A DNA stretch of 64,000 bases from assembly GCF_009296025.1 (NCBI RefSeq), contig NZ_CP045178.1, forward strand, positions 5,766,001-5,830,000, in the 5' to 3' direction. Under the pieces are notes generated by a model that was not told where the DNA came from, did not search any database, and was given only the letters and a program-made list of their open reading frames with translations. Both the position numbers and the translations under genes were made by a program. Numbering within the stretch: position 1 is the first letter of the stretch; each line of letters opens with the position of its first letter. This stretch comes from Streptomyces tsukubensis. GTDB lineage: Bacteria > Actinomycetota > Actinomycetes > Streptomycetales > Streptomycetaceae. Positions 8,625 through 19,513 of this stretch are shown here, one piece after another.

Positions 8625-11600
8625 GTGAGCTCCTTCTCCTCCACCCGGCACCCGTCGCACCTCCGGGGACGACGGGAGACCGCCGGTGCCTATCGGCTGG
8701 TGCGTACCCCGCGGACTCGGATGGATCCCCCTCTTCTGGACGCGCCGCAGCGCGCGGTGGTTGACCACGGAGCGGGACCGCTGCTGGTCCTCGCCGGGCC
8801 CGGCACGGGCAAGACGACGACTCTGGTGGAGGCCGTCGCGGCCAGGACCGCACGCGGAGTCGACCCCGAACGGATCCTCGTCCTCACCTTCAGCAGGAAG
8901 GCGGCGGCGGAACTGCGCGACAGGATGGCCCTGCGGATGGGCGCCGCGGCCGCGCCCCGTGCCACCACCTTCCACTCGTACAGCTACGCGCTCGTCCGCG
9001 CCCAGCAGGACGCCGAACTCTTCGGCGGCCCTGTCAGGCTGCTGTCCGGCCCCGAGCAGGACGTCGTCGTCAGGGAACTGCTCGCGGGGCAGATCGCGCT
9101 CCAGAACGAGGGGCGGGGCCGCGTGCCGTGGCCCGACGACCTGCGCGCGTGCCTCACGACCAGGGGCTTCGCCGACGAGGTGCGCGCGGTGCTCGCCCGG
9201 AGCAGGGAAGTGGGCCTCGACCCCTTGTCGCTCGGTGACTTCGCCGCACGCGCGGGCCGGCCCGACTGGCGGGCCGCCGCCGGATTCCTCGCCGAATACC
9301 TGGACGTGCTCGACGCCCGCGGAGTGATCGACTACACGGAGCTGGTGCGGCGCGCCGTCACCCTCGCCGCCCGCCCCGACATCGCGGCTGCTGGCCGCCG
9401 TACGTACACGCCGTCTTCGTCGACGAGTACCAGACACCGACCCCGCCCAGGTCCGGCTGGGTCCACGCGCTCGCCGGCAACGGCCCCGCACCCGCGCGGC
9501 TGGCCGTGTCGGCGCGGCACCACCCGACGCGCACACCGCGGACCTCCGCCGGGCGCACCCTTGTCGCCTTCGGCGACCCCGACCAGTCGATCTACACCTT
9601 CAGGGGCGCCGACGTGAACGGCATCCTGGACTTCCCCGAGACCTTCCGCAGGGCGGACGGCCGGCCCGCCCCCGTCGAGGTCCTCACGAGGTCGCGGCGG
9701 TCGGCCGGTACGGTCCTGCGGGCCACCAGGCTCCTCACGCAGCGCATGCCGCTGACCCGGCTGCCCTCCGCCAAGATCCGGGCCCACCGTGAACTCGTCC
9801 CGGAGCGTGACGGGGGGAGCGTCGAGGGGTACACCTACCCGACCTCCGGCGCGGAACTGGACAACATCGCCGACATCCTGCGCCGCGCCCATCTTGAGGA
9901 CGGGATCCCCTGGAGCGAGATGGCCGTACTCGTCCGTGCCGGGGCCAGGACCCTACCTGCCCTGCGCCGCTCCCTGAGCGCGGCGGGAGTCCCCCTCGAC
10001 ATAGACGGCGACGACCTGCCGCTGCGCCACGAACCGGCTGTCGCACCGCTGCTCACGGCCCTGCGCGCGGTCTCGGCCGGAGCGGGGGAGGCGCCGCCGC
10101 GGAAGGGCGGGAGCGGGGGCGGGGGCACGGGAGTGGGCGTACCTGGCGTACCGGACGTAACGGGCGTACAGGATGGGCCGGATGGGCCGGATGGGCCGGA
10201 TGGGCCGGATGTGCCGGAGGAAGAAGTTCCGGAGGCGGTCGGCGACGGGGCGGCTCCGGCGACGGGCGACGCGAGCGGGCCGGACGTCGCCCCTCGACCG
10301 GACGTCGAGCTCGGACCGGACGTCCCCCCTGGGCCCACCATCACCCGCGCGCCGGACGCGCCCCCGGGCCCCGCCACGTCCCCCCGACCCGACGCGCCCC
10401 CCGGCCCCCCCGCGTCCCCCGCCGCAGACGGAGCCGATCCGAACTGGATCTCCACCGAGACCGCCCAGACCCTGCTGGCCTCGCCCCTCGCGGGAATGGA
10501 CGTGGCCGACCTGCGCCGACTGGGCCGCGCCCTGCGCGAGGAGGAACGCGCGGCGGGCAACCCCGCCCCCGCACCGTCCGACGTCCTCCTCGCCCGCGCC
10601 CTCGCCCAGCCGGAGCGGCTCGTCGCGCACGACCCGGCGTACGCCAGGGGCGCCCAGGAACTCGGCGCGCTGCTGCGGAAGGCGCGCGAGCGGCTTGAGG
10701 GGGGCGGTACCGCGGAGGAGGCGCTGTGGGACCTGTGGTCGGGTACCGGCTGGCCGCGGCGGCTCCAGCGGGCCGCGCGCCGGGGCGGCGCCGCCGGGCG
10801 CAACGCCGACCGTGACCTCGACGCCGTCTGCGCCCTTTTCGCCACGGCCGCCCGCGCCGAGGAGCGTACGGGTGGCCGGGGCGCCCTCAACTTCCTTGAG
10901 GAGGTCGACGCCCAGGACATCGCGGCGGACACCCTCAGTGGCCGGGCCGTACGCCCAGACGCCGTACGCCTGATGACCGCCCACCGCTCCAAGGGGCTTG
11001 AGTGGCGCCTCGTCGTCGTCGCCGGTGTGCAGGAAGGGCTGTGGCCCGATCTGCGCCGCCGGGGCTCCCTGCTGGAGGCCGACCGCATCGGTCTCGACGG
11101 GCTCGCCGACCCGCTGCCGCCGGGCGCGCTGCTCGCGGAGGAACGGCGGCTCTTCTACGTGGCCGCCACGCGGGCGCGCGAACGGCTCGTCGTGACGGCG
11201 GTCAGGGCCCCCGCGGACGACGGGGACCAGCCCTCACGTTTCCTCACCGAGTTCGGTGTCGAACCGAAGGACGTCACCGGCCGCCCCAAGCGCCCGCTCT
11301 CCGTCGCGTCACTCGTCGCGGAACTGCGCGCCACCACGGTCGACCCGCGCGTCTCCGACGCCCTGAGGGAGGCAGCCGCCCGCAGGCTGGCCAGGCTCGC
11401 CGCGCTCACCGACGACGAGGACAGGCCCTTGGTGCCCACCGCGCACCCCTACCGCTGGTGGGGCATGGACGACCCGACGGAGTCCGCGGTGCCGCTGCGC
11501 GAGCGGGACGCCCCCGTCGTCCTCTCGGGCAGCGCACTCGACCAGCTCGCCAACACGTGCGCCCTCCAGTGGTTCCTCGGCCGGGAGGTCAAGGCGGACG

Positions 11601-12316
11601 AGCCCGCGACGGCCGCCCAGGGCTTCGGCAACGTCGTCCATGTGCTCGCCGACGAGGTGGCCTCCGGGCACACCCCCGCCGACCTGGACGTTCTCATGGA
11701 ACGCCTCGACTCCGTATGGGACGGCCTGACCTTCGACGCACCCTGGAAATCGGACCAGGAGAAGGAACAGGCCCGCGTCGCCCTCGAACGCTTCCTCAAG
11801 TGGCACGTCATGGACCGCGCGGGCCGCACCCCCGTCGGCAGCGAGCACGACTTCGACGTGACCCTGCCGGCCGGGCCCTACGAAGTACGGATCAGGGGCT
11901 CCATGGACCGCGTCGAGCGGGACGCGGAGGGGCGCGCCTACGTCGTCGACTTCAAGACGGGCAAAAACGCCCCCTCCGCCGCCGAGATGGCCCGTCACCC
12001 GCAGCTCGCCGTCTACCAGCTCGCCGTCAGGGAGGGTGCCCTTGACGACGTGTTCGACGGCGCTCGTCCCGAGGCGGGGGGTGCGGAACTGGTCCATCTC
12101 CGTCAGCCCGCCCCGCGCAAGGAGGGCGGCGAGACCGTGCCCAAGACACAGGCCCAGGAACCTCTGGCAGGCGAATGGGTGGGCGACCTCCTGGCCACGG
12201 CGGCGGGCAAGGTCCTCGACGAGCGCTTCACGCCCTCTCCCGGTCAGCAGTGCACCCACTGCGCCTTCAGGGCCGCGTGCAGCGCACGGCCGGAAGGACA
12301 GCAAGTGGTGGACTGA
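8625..12316 (+). pseudogene. adnA: AdnA-like helicase-nuclease, reading frame broken near the Walker B motif
   Basis: Two halves of one protein lie in different frames. The first runs from GTG 8625 (MSSFSSTRHP) with Walker A AGPGTGKTTT. The second resumes near 9461 and runs to 12316 with GDPDQSIYTFRGA, LMTAHRSKGLEW and FYVAATRARERL, then a RecB-like nuclease with VVDFKTGK and a CTHCAFRAAC cluster that with an earlier Cys resembles an Fe-S staple. Between about 9384 and 9461 at least three frame changes are needed: VFVDEYQ is readable from 9413, a G is missing after CAG at 9433, and an extra G occurs near 9460. A ~23-residue segment not expected in the family precedes RTLVAFGDP. AdnA pairs with AdnB to resect double-strand ends in actinobacteria. 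Either this is a real lesion or the sequence is wrong here. Confidence 0.75.
10172..10216 (+). repeat. Five 9-base repeats inside adnA
   Basis: Four exact copies of GATGGGCCG and one GATGTGCCG run in frame and encode an Asp-Gly-Pro repeat. They sit at the start of a low-complexity Pro/Asp/Gly insert of about 120 residues (roughly 10081-10440) between helicase motor segments. Confidence 0.85.
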
Positions 12317-12534
12317 GCTGCCTCGGGAGGGGGAGGGGGGCGCCTCCACGCCCGGCAGGTTCACGTCACGCGCAGCCGCGCGTTCGCGCCGTACCGGCCA
12401 CCCCACGCTCACTCCGTACCGCCCACCACAGGCTCAGGTCGCACCGGCCACGCTGCTCGGCGTCGTCCCACCGGCACCGCCCGTGCACGCCACACCGGCA
12501 CCCGCTGTCAGTGCGGCCGACTAGCCTCGCGGGT

Positions 12535-15500
12535 GTGTCAGCTCGTATCACCGACCCCGGGCAGCTCAAGGAGTTGTTGGGGATTCCGTTCACCCCGGAG
12601 CAGACGGCCTGCATCACCGCGCCGCCCGCCCCGCAGGTCATCGTGGCCGGAGCCGGTTCCGGCAAGACGACCGTGATGGCCGCGCGCGTCGTGTGGCTGG
12701 TCGGTACCGGGCAGATGGCCCCCGAGCAGGTGCTCGGCCTGACCTTCACCAACAAGGCGGCGGGCGAACTGGCGGAACGGGTACGCAAGGCCCTGGTCAG
12801 AGCGGGGGTCACCGACCCCGACGTCATCGACCCGGACGATCCGCCGGGCGAGCCCGTCATCTCCACCTACCACTCCTTCGCCGGGCGGCTCCTCACCGAT
12901 CACGGCCTGCGCGTCGGACTCGAACCCAGCTCCCGTCTCCTCGCCGACGCCACCCGCTTCCAGCTCGCCGCCCGCGTCCTGCGCGAGGCTCCCGGTCCGT
13001 ACCCCGCCCTGACCAGATCTTTCCCCGACCTGGTCAGCGACCTCCTGGCACTCGACTCCGAGCTGGCGGAACACCTCGTTCCGCCGGACCGGCTCCGCGC
13101 CCACGACCACGAGCTGCTGCGTACGCTCCAGGACGTCAAGCTCAGCAACGCCGACCTCCGCAAGGTCCCCGAGACCGCGCGCGCCAGGCTCGCCCTGACC
13201 GAGCTGGTCGGCCGTTACCGGCAGGCCAAGCGGGAGCGCGACCTCCTCGACTTCGGCGACCAGATCGCCCTCTCCGCACGGCTCGCGACCGAGCACCGTG
13301 AGGTCGGCGCCGCCCTGCGCGACGAGTTCAGGGTCGTACTCCTCGACGAGTACCAGGACACCTCGGTGGCCCAGCGCGTCCTGCTCGCGGCCCTCTTCGG
13401 CTCGGGCACCGGCCACCCCGTGACGGCCGTCGGTGACCCTTGTCAGGCGATCTACGGCTGGCGCGGCGCCTCCGTGGCCAACCTGGACGACTTCCCCGAG
13501 CACTTCGCCCACGGGGACGGCCGCCCCGCCGTCCGCTACGCGCTCAGTGAGAACCGCCGCAGCGGCGGCCGGCTCCTCGACCTCGCCAACGGCATGGCAG
13601 CGCCCCTGCGCGCCATGCACGCCGGCGTCGAGGCACTGCGCCCCGCCCTCGGCGCGGAGCGGGACGGCCAGGTGCGGTGCGCCCTGCTCGCCACCCACGC
13701 CGAGGAGATCGACTGGCTGGCCGATTCGATCGGGCACCTCGTACGTACGGGCAAGGCGCCCGGGGAGATCGCCGTCCTGTGCCGCACGGCCACGGACTTC
13801 GGCGAGATCCAGGCGGCGCTCGTCGCCAGGGACGTCCCCGTCGAGGTCGTCGGGCTCTCCGGGCTGCTGCACCTCCCCGAGGTGGCGGATCTCCGCGCCG
13901 TCTGCGAAGTCCTCCAGGACCCGGGGGCCAACGCCTCGCTCGTCCGGCTCCTCAGCGGTCCCCGCTGGCGCATCGGACCGCGTGACCTGGCACTCCTGGG
14001 ACGCCGTGCCCGTCTCCTCGTCCGGCGGGGACAGGGCATACAGGACGACCCCGACCTTCGGCTGGCCGAGGCGGTCGAAGGGGTGGACCCCTCCGAGGTG
14101 ATATCGCTCGCCGACGCCCTGGACACCTTCGTCGTCGCGGACGGCGCGGACGACGACGGGCTGCCCTTCTCCCCGCAGGCCAGGATCCGGTTCGCGCGGC
14201 TCGCCGCCGAACTGCGCGATCTGCGCCGCTCCCTCTCCGACCCCCTCATGGACGTCCTGCACCGCGTGCTCGCCGTCACCGGCCTCGAAGTGGAGCTCTC
14301 CGCCTCGCCGCACGCCCTCGCCGCACGCCGTCGCGAGACCCTCTCCAACTTCCTCGACGTGGCGGCCTCCTTCGCGGCGGCGGACCCGGGCGCCTCGTTG
14401 CTGGCCTTCCTGGGGTTCCTGCGGACGGCAGCCCAGTACGAGAAGGGGCTCGACAACGCCCTGCCCGGCGGCGAGAACACCGTTAAGGTGCTCACCGCGC
14501 ACAAGGCCAAGGGGCTCGAATGGGACGTCGTGGCAGTTCCGGGGCTGGTCGGCAGACAGTTCCCCAGCGAACAAGGGCGCGAGAAGTGGACCGCCCAGCC
14601 GAAGGTCGTCCCGCACGCCGTGCGGGGCGACGCGGCGACCCTGCCGGACGCGCGGGAGTGGGACAGCAAAGGGATCAAGGCGTTCCACGAGGAGATGCGG
14701 GACCACCAGCACACCGAGGAACTGCGCCTCGGATATGTCACCTTCACCCGCCCGCGCTCGCTCCTGCTCGGCTCGGGACACTGGTGGGGGCCTTCCCAGA
14801 AGAGACCACGCGGCCCTTCCGCCTTCCTGCACGCCCTGTACGAGCACTGCGCCGCGGGGAACGGTGAGATCGAGGTGTGGGCGCCCGCCCCCGCGCAGGA
14901 CGAGGAGAATCCGGCGCTGGGTGAGGAGACCGCAGAACACGCCTGGCCGCTGCCCTTGGACGCCGAGGCGATGCGCCGCCGCCGGGCCGCAGCCGACACG
15001 GTCCTCGCCCATCTCGCCTCGGCGCCGCCCTCGGACGGCGCCGCCGCCGCCCTCGACACCGCGCACCCGGGTGCGTCGGAGGGACGGCCCATCGGCGGTT
15101 CACGCCCTCCCCAGGTGGGGAGCGTCCCCGGCCCGGCGCCCGTCGACCCGGACTGGCCCCCGCCGGAGGACCCGGGTGAGGAGTTCGCCCCGCCGCCCCC
15201 TGACGACGAGGAGTACGGCTCCCCGCCACCCGACGCCGATGGCTGGGAGGGCGACGGCCACGGCCCGCTCCCCGCGGCGCGCCCGCCCCAGGGGAAGCCG
15301 AGCGACGTCTCCACCGCTCTCCCGCACCAGCCGGGGGCCCGCGAGTCCGCGACTCCACCCGTCCGTGAGCAGGGGGACGAGCGGCAGGACGAACAGAGGG
15401 ACGGGGCGCGGAACGACCCCCACAGGTACGCGTCACTCCGCCCCGAGGAGGCGGCCCGCCCGCACCCGCCGGTCCACCGCGCGGGAGGCGCACGCCCCGC

Positions 15501-16266
15501 CTCCCCTGACGCCCACCCGGAGGAGCAGGCCCCCGCCCTCTCCCCGGAGGAGGCCAGGACCATCGAGTCGTGGGACCGGGACCTGGACGCCCTCACGGGG
15601 GAGCTGCTGAGGGCCCGTGTCTCCGTGCACGATGTCCCCGTACCTCCCACGCTCTCCGCGTCACAGTTGCTGCGGCTCGCCGCGGACCCCGACGCCTTCG
15701 CGCAGGAACTGGCCAGGCCCATGCCGCAGCCGCCCCAGCCGGCCGCACGCAGGGGGACCAGGTTCCACGCGTGGCTCGAAAGCCGCTTCGAAGAGCTGCG
15801 GCTGCCTCTGTCCGACCCCGAGGAGCCGTCGGGGAGCGACGCGGAGATCGCCGACGAGAACGACCTCGACCTGCTCAAGGAGGCGTATCTGCGTACGCCG
15901 TACGCCGGGCGCACGCCCCACCGCGTGGAGGCCCCCGTCCAGACGACCCTGGCGGGACGGGTCGTGCGCGGAAGGATCGACGCCGTTTACAAGGAGGTCC
16001 ACAAGGACAGTGACGGAGAGCACACCACGTACGAGATCGTGGACTGGAAGACCGGCCGTACCACCGAGGCGGACCCTCTCCAGCTGGCCGTCTACCGCCT
16101 CGCCTGGGCCGAACAGCACGGCATCCCCCCGGACTCGGTCGTCGCGACCTTCCTGTTCGTCCGCACCGGCAGAGCCGTGCGCCCCAGGGACCTCCCCGGC
16201 CGGGTGGAGCTGGAGCGGCTGCTGACGGAAGAGACACAGGACGGATCGCCTCCGGCGGCCGGATAG
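12535..16266 (+). CDS. adnB: AdnB-like helicase-nuclease subunit
   Basis: The product has 1243 residues from GTG 12535. It has a UvrD-family motor with Walker A AGAGSGKTT (Lys44), Walker B LLDEYQDTS, AVGDPCQAIYGWRGA, VLTAHKAKGLEWD and the C-terminal motor motif near YVTFTRPRS. A long Pro/Glu-rich linker of about 160 residues (15060-15540) joins it to a RecB-type nuclease with VDWKTG (Asp1170, Lys1172) and LQLAVYRLAW. In mycobacteria AdnB and AdnA form a heterodimer that processes DNA ends for recombination. The gene follows adnA after ~218 bases in the usual adnA-adnB order. It is longer than its mycobacterial relatives mainly because of the linker. If adnA is truly broken, this subunit would lack its partner. 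Confidence 0.88.
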   Translation: MSARITDPGQLKELLGIPFTPEQTACITAPPAPQVIVAGAGSGKTTVMAARVVWLVGTGQMAPEQVLGLTFTNKAAGELAERVRKALVRAGVTDPDVIDPDDPPGEPVISTYHSFAGRLLTDHGLRVGLEPSSRLLADATRFQLAARVLREAPGPYPALTRSFPDLVSDLLALDSELAEHLVPPDRLRAHDHELLRTLQDVKLSNADLRKVPETARARLALTELVGRYRQAKRERDLLDFGDQIALSARLATEHREVGAALRDEFRVVLLDEYQDTSVAQRVLLAALFGSGTGHPVTAVGDPCQAIYGWRGASVANLDDFPEHFAHGDGRPAVRYALSENRRSGGRLLDLANGMAAPLRAMHAGVEALRPALGAERDGQVRCALLATHAEEIDWLADSIGHLVRTGKAPGEIAVLCRTATDFGEIQAALVARDVPVEVVGLSGLLHLPEVADLRAVCEVLQDPGANASLVRLLSGPRWRIGPRDLALLGRRARLLVRRGQGIQDDPDLRLAEAVEGVDPSEVISLADALDTFVVADGADDDGLPFSPQARIRFARLAAELRDLRRSLSDPLMDVLHRVLAVTGLEVELSASPHALAARRRETLSNFLDVAASFAAADPGASLLAFLGFLRTAAQYEKGLDNALPGGENTVKVLTAHKAKGLEWDVVAVPGLVGRQFPSEQGREKWTAQPKVVPHAVRGDAATLPDAREWDSKGIKAFHEEMRDHQHTEELRLGYVTFTRPRSLLLGSGHWWGPSQKRPRGPSAFLHALYEHCAAGNGEIEVWAPAPAQDEENPALGEETAEHAWPLPLDAEAMRRRRAAADTVLAHLASAPPSDGAAAALDTAHPGASEGRPIGGSRPPQVGSVPGPAPVDPDWPPPEDPGEEFAPPPPDDEEYGSPPPDADGWEGDGHGPLPAARPPQGKPSDVSTALPHQPGARESATPPVREQGDERQDEQRDGARNDPHRYASLRPEEAARPHPPVHRAGGARPASPDAHPEEQAPALSPEEARTIESWDRDLDALTGELLRARVSVHDVPVPPTLSASQLLRLAADPDAFAQELARPMPQPPQPAARRGTRFHAWLESRFEELRLPLSDPEEPSGSDAEIADENDLDLLKEAYLRTPYAGRTPHRVEAPVQTTLAGRVVRGRIDAVYKEVHKDSDGEHTTYEIVDWKTGRTTEADPLQLAVYRLAWAEQHGIPPDSVVATFLFVRTGRAVRPRDLPGRVELERLLTEETQDGSPPAAG

Positions 16267-16276
16267 GCTCGTAAGC

Positions 16277-17689
16277 ATGAGTAAGCCCGTTGACAGTGCG
16301 GTCAGCGTCGTCCGTACGTACATCCAGGACCAGCGTGCCGCCTTCCTCGGCGACCTCACCGAGTGGCTGCGCATCCCCTCCGTGTCGGCCCAGCCCGAGC
16401 ACGCGGCCGACGTGAGCCGCAGCGCCGGGTGGCTGGCCGCCAAACTCGCGGAGACCGGATTCCCTGTCACCGAGGTGTGGGAGACCGCAGGCGCCCCCGC
16501 CGTCTTCGCGGAGTGGCCCTCGGACACCCCGGAAGCCCCCACGGTTCTCGTCTACGGCCACCACGACGTGCAGCCGGCCGCCGTCGCCGACGGCTGGCAC
16601 TCCGACCCCTTCGAGCCGCAGACCAGGGACGGCAGGCTGTACGCGAGGGGCGCGGCCGACGACAAGGGGCAGGTGTTCTTCCACACCCTGGGAGTGCGCG
16701 CGCACCTCGCCGCCACCGGCCGCACCACTCCGGCCGTCCACCTCAAGCTGTTGATCGAGGGCGAGGAGGAGTCCGGTTCGCCGAACTTCAGGACCCTTGT
16801 CGAGGAGCGCGCCGAGCGGTTGGCCGCGGACGCCGTCATCGTCTCCGACACCGGCATGTGGTCGGAGACGACACCCACGGTCTGCACGGGGATGCGCGGC
16901 CTCGCCGAGTGCGAGATCGAACTGCGCGGCCCCGACCAGGACATCCACTCGGGCTCCTTCGGCGGGGCCGTGCCCAACCCGGCCACGGCGGTGGCAGGGC
17001 TCGTCGCCGCGCTCCACGACGAGGACGGCCGAGTCGCCGTCCCGGGTTACTACGACGGCGTGGTCCCGCTCACTGACGAGGAGCGCGAACTCTTCGCCGA
17101 GCTGCCCTTCGACGAGGCACGATGGCTGCGGACCGCGAAGTCCTACGCCACCGCGGGAGAGTCGGGTCACACGGTCCTCGAACGGATCTGGGCCCGCCCG
17201 ACCGCCGAGGTCAACGGCATCGGCGGCGGCTACCAGGGCGAGGGCACCAAGACGATCATCCCGGCGTCGGCCTTCGTGAAACTGTCGTTCAGGCTGGTCG
17301 AGGGCCAGGACCCGGACCAGGTCGCGAAAGCTGTCACGGAGTGGGTCGCCGCGCGAGTACCCGAGGGAATCCGGCACCGGCTCGACTTCGGCCCCGCCAC
17401 CCGCCCCTGCCTCACACCGCTGGACCACCCCGCGCTGCGGTCCGTCGTACGGGCCATGGGAACCGCTTTCGAACAGCCGGTCCGTTTCACCCGTGAGGGC
17501 GGCTCCGGGCCCGCGGCCGACCTGCGGGACGTGCTCGGGGCACCCGTGCTCTTCCTCGGCATCTCGGTGCCGTCGGACGGCTGGCACGCCCCGAACGAGA
17601 AGGTCGAGCTCGATCTGCTGATGAAGGGGGTCGAGACCACCGCGTATCTCTGGGGCGACCTCGCGGAACACTGGACCGACACCCACTGA
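16277..17689 (+). CDS. M20-family dipeptidase
   Basis: The product has 470 residues and starts at an ATG 11 bases after adnB. The metal-site motifs of M20 peptidases are all present in order: YGHHDVQ, ARGAADDKGQ, EGEEESGS with the general-base glutamate, and SDTGMW. A dimerisation lid and a C-terminal HAPNEKVELD with the last histidine follow. These enzymes hydrolyse dipeptides and short peptides in the cytoplasm using two divalent metal ions. Substrate specificity cannot be read. Close spacing to adnB allows read-through, though the functions are unrelated. Confidence 0.88.
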   Translation: MSKPVDSAVSVVRTYIQDQRAAFLGDLTEWLRIPSVSAQPEHAADVSRSAGWLAAKLAETGFPVTEVWETAGAPAVFAEWPSDTPEAPTVLVYGHHDVQPAAVADGWHSDPFEPQTRDGRLYARGAADDKGQVFFHTLGVRAHLAATGRTTPAVHLKLLIEGEEESGSPNFRTLVEERAERLAADAVIVSDTGMWSETTPTVCTGMRGLAECEIELRGPDQDIHSGSFGGAVPNPATAVAGLVAALHDEDGRVAVPGYYDGVVPLTDEERELFAELPFDEARWLRTAKSYATAGESGHTVLERIWARPTAEVNGIGGGYQGEGTKTIIPASAFVKLSFRLVEGQDPDQVAKAVTEWVAARVPEGIRHRLDFGPATRPCLTPLDHPALRSVVRAMGTAFEQPVRFTREGGSGPAADLRDVLGAPVLFLGISVPSDGWHAPNEKVELDLLMKGVETTAYLWGDLAEHWTDTH

Positions 17690-17837
17690 CACACCCGAGC
17701 CGACCGTCCGCCGCCCGGCGGAAGGCCCCGGACCTCGGGCCTCGGACCCAGGACTCCGGCGGAACGCTGAAGCACCTCACCGCTGAATCTATGAACCTCT
17801 GAACCATCCGAATGCACTGGGGGAGTTGGAAGTACCT

Positions 17838-18788
17838 GTGACCACCTCGAACGACGACCGCACCGCCGACCGGCCCATCTCGCTCACCGCCCCGAGCGGC
17901 ATCGACCGCGCCGCCCATCACCGTCTCGACGAGGCATGGCTGGCGTCCGCGTGGAGCCACCCCACGACCCGGGTCTTCGTGGTCAGCGGCGGTCAGGTGC
18001 TCATCGACGAGAACTCCGACGGGGTCACCGAACTGGTGATGACCCCGTCCTTCGAGGCTCCCCTCACCGAGGAGCACCGTTACTTCCTCGGCACCGACGA
18101 GGAGGGCGTGAGCTACTTCGCGCTCCAGAAGGACGCCCTGCCGGGCCGTATGGACCAGTCCGCGCGCGCCGCCGGGCTGCGGGAGGCGGGACTGCTGCTC
18201 TCCGCCCGCGACGCGGGACTGATGGTCCACGCCGTGGCGCTGGAGAACTGGCAGCGACTGCACCGTTTCTGCTCCCGCTGCGGCGAGCGCACCGTCATCG
18301 CGGCGGCCGGACACATCCGCCGCTGCCCTGCCTGCGGCGCCGAGCACTACCCGCGTACCGACCCCGCGGTGATCATGCTCGTCACCGACGAGGAGGACCG
18401 CGCGCTCCTCGGCCGCCAGGTGCACTGGCCGGAAGGCCGCTTCTCCACCCTCGCGGGCTTCGTCGAGCCGGGCGAGGCCATCGAGGCATCGGTACGACGA
18501 GAGGTGTTCGAGGAAGCAGGCGTCACCGTCGGCCCTGTCGAGTACGTGGCCAGCCAGCCCTGGCCGTTCCCCGCGAGTCTGATGCTCGGCTTCATGGCAC
18601 ACGCCACATCACCCGAGATCACCGTCGACGGCGAGGAGATCGAGGAGGCCCGCTGGTTCTCCCGCGAGGACCTGCGGGCAGCCATCGAGTCGGGCGAGGT
18701 ACTGCCCCCCTTCGGCGTCTCGATCGCGGCCCGCCTGGTCGAACTCTGGTACGGCAAGCCACTGCCCAAGCCGCTGAAGCAGGGCTGA
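17838..18788 (+). CDS. nudC: NADH pyrophosphatase NudC
   Basis: The product has about 316 residues. GTG 17838 is preferred, with a purine-rich GGAAG just upstream; an in-frame TTG lies 12 bases earlier. A zinc ribbon with FCSRCGE and RRCPACGAEHYPR precedes the Nudix box GFVEPGEAIEASVRREVFEEAG and the NudC-specific SQPWPFP motif. The family splits NAD(H) to NMN(H) and AMP, and also removes NAD caps from RNA. It lies in the same position relative to adnAB and mycoredoxin as in mycobacteria. The GNAT gene opposite is convergent. Confidence 0.92.
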   Translation: MTTSNDDRTADRPISLTAPSGIDRAAHHRLDEAWLASAWSHPTTRVFVVSGGQVLIDENSDGVTELVMTPSFEAPLTEEHRYFLGTDEEGVSYFALQKDALPGRMDQSARAAGLREAGLLLSARDAGLMVHAVALENWQRLHRFCSRCGERTVIAAAGHIRRCPACGAEHYPRTDPAVIMLVTDEEDRALLGRQVHWPEGRFSTLAGFVEPGEAIEASVRREVFEEAGVTVGPVEYVASQPWPFPASLMLGFMAHATSPEITVDGEEIEEARWFSREDLRAAIESGEVLPPFGVSIAARLVELWYGKPLPKPLKQG

Positions 18789-18915
18789 GCGGGTCGCCCG
18801 CTGAACGCTCTCCCTCGATTCGAGACCTGTACGCCGTGACCTGTGTGTCGTGACCTGTACGCGTGCGGGGCGGGGGAGGTGACCAACATCCCCAGCGGGG
18901 GTGGCCCGCCCAACC

Positions 18916-19449
18916 TCACGCGTACGGCTTCCAGTCCTGGGCGAGGAGCCCGAGCAGCACCTCGTCCAGGAACTCGCCCATCACCCAGGCCGAGGAGCGC
19001 AGAACGCCCTCGCGGACGAAGCCGTTGCGTTCGGCGGAGCGCAGCATCGCGGAGTTGTCCGACAATGTCTCGATCTGTAGGCGATGCAGGCCGCGCACGA
19101 CGAAGCCGTAGTGGCACAGCACCGCGACCGCGTCGGTGCCGTACCCCTTGCGGCGGGAGGACGGCAGCAGACCAAGACCGATGTGCGCGGATCGGTTGTG
19201 GTTGTCGATGTTCCACAGCGTCGCGGTGCCGATCAGCGTCCCGCTGCCAAGCTCCACCACGGAGAACGGGACGCGTTGCTCCTTGTCGTCCCCCACGAAC
19301 GGCGAGTCCTTCGAGCCGGGCGTGATCGGCCGCCACGGTCGGCCCTCGGCCCGCGCAGCGTTGACCACGTCGTCGTGGAGCTCGGTGTGCAGGATCGGGA
19401 CGTCGTCCTCGTGCCGGGCCCTGAGCCCGACCTTGCCGCCTCTCAACAT
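18916..19449 (-). CDS. GNAT-family N-acetyltransferase
   Basis: The product has 177 residues. It shows the RimJ/RimL-like pattern: LRARHEDDVPIL at the N-terminus, a central strand GTLIGTATLWNID, and the acetyl-CoA loop GLGLLPSSRRKGYGTDAV, followed by LQIETLSDNSAMLRSAERNGF. It should transfer an acetyl group from acetyl-CoA to an amine of a protein N-terminus or small molecule; the substrate is unknown. It is convergent with nudC and lies downstream of the mycoredoxin gene on the same strand, separated from it by a strong terminator. Confidence 0.85.
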   Translation of the reverse strand: MLRGGKVGLRARHEDDVPILHTELHDDVVNAARAEGRPWRPITPGSKDSPFVGDDKEQRVPFSVVELGSGTLIGTATLWNIDNHNRSAHIGLGLLPSSRRKGYGTDAVAVLCHYGFVVRGLHRLQIETLSDNSAMLRSAERNGFVREGVLRSSAWVMGEFLDEVLLGLLAQDWKPYA

Positions 19450-19513
19450 GCGAGCTTCTTATCCGATCCCGCCGACCGGCGACAACCGATTAGTGGAGTC
19501 CCGCAGGTGCGCG

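Noticed and set aside
12538..15066. Long frame opposite adnB
   Set aside because: It runs antisense to all helicase motifs and has shadow composition.
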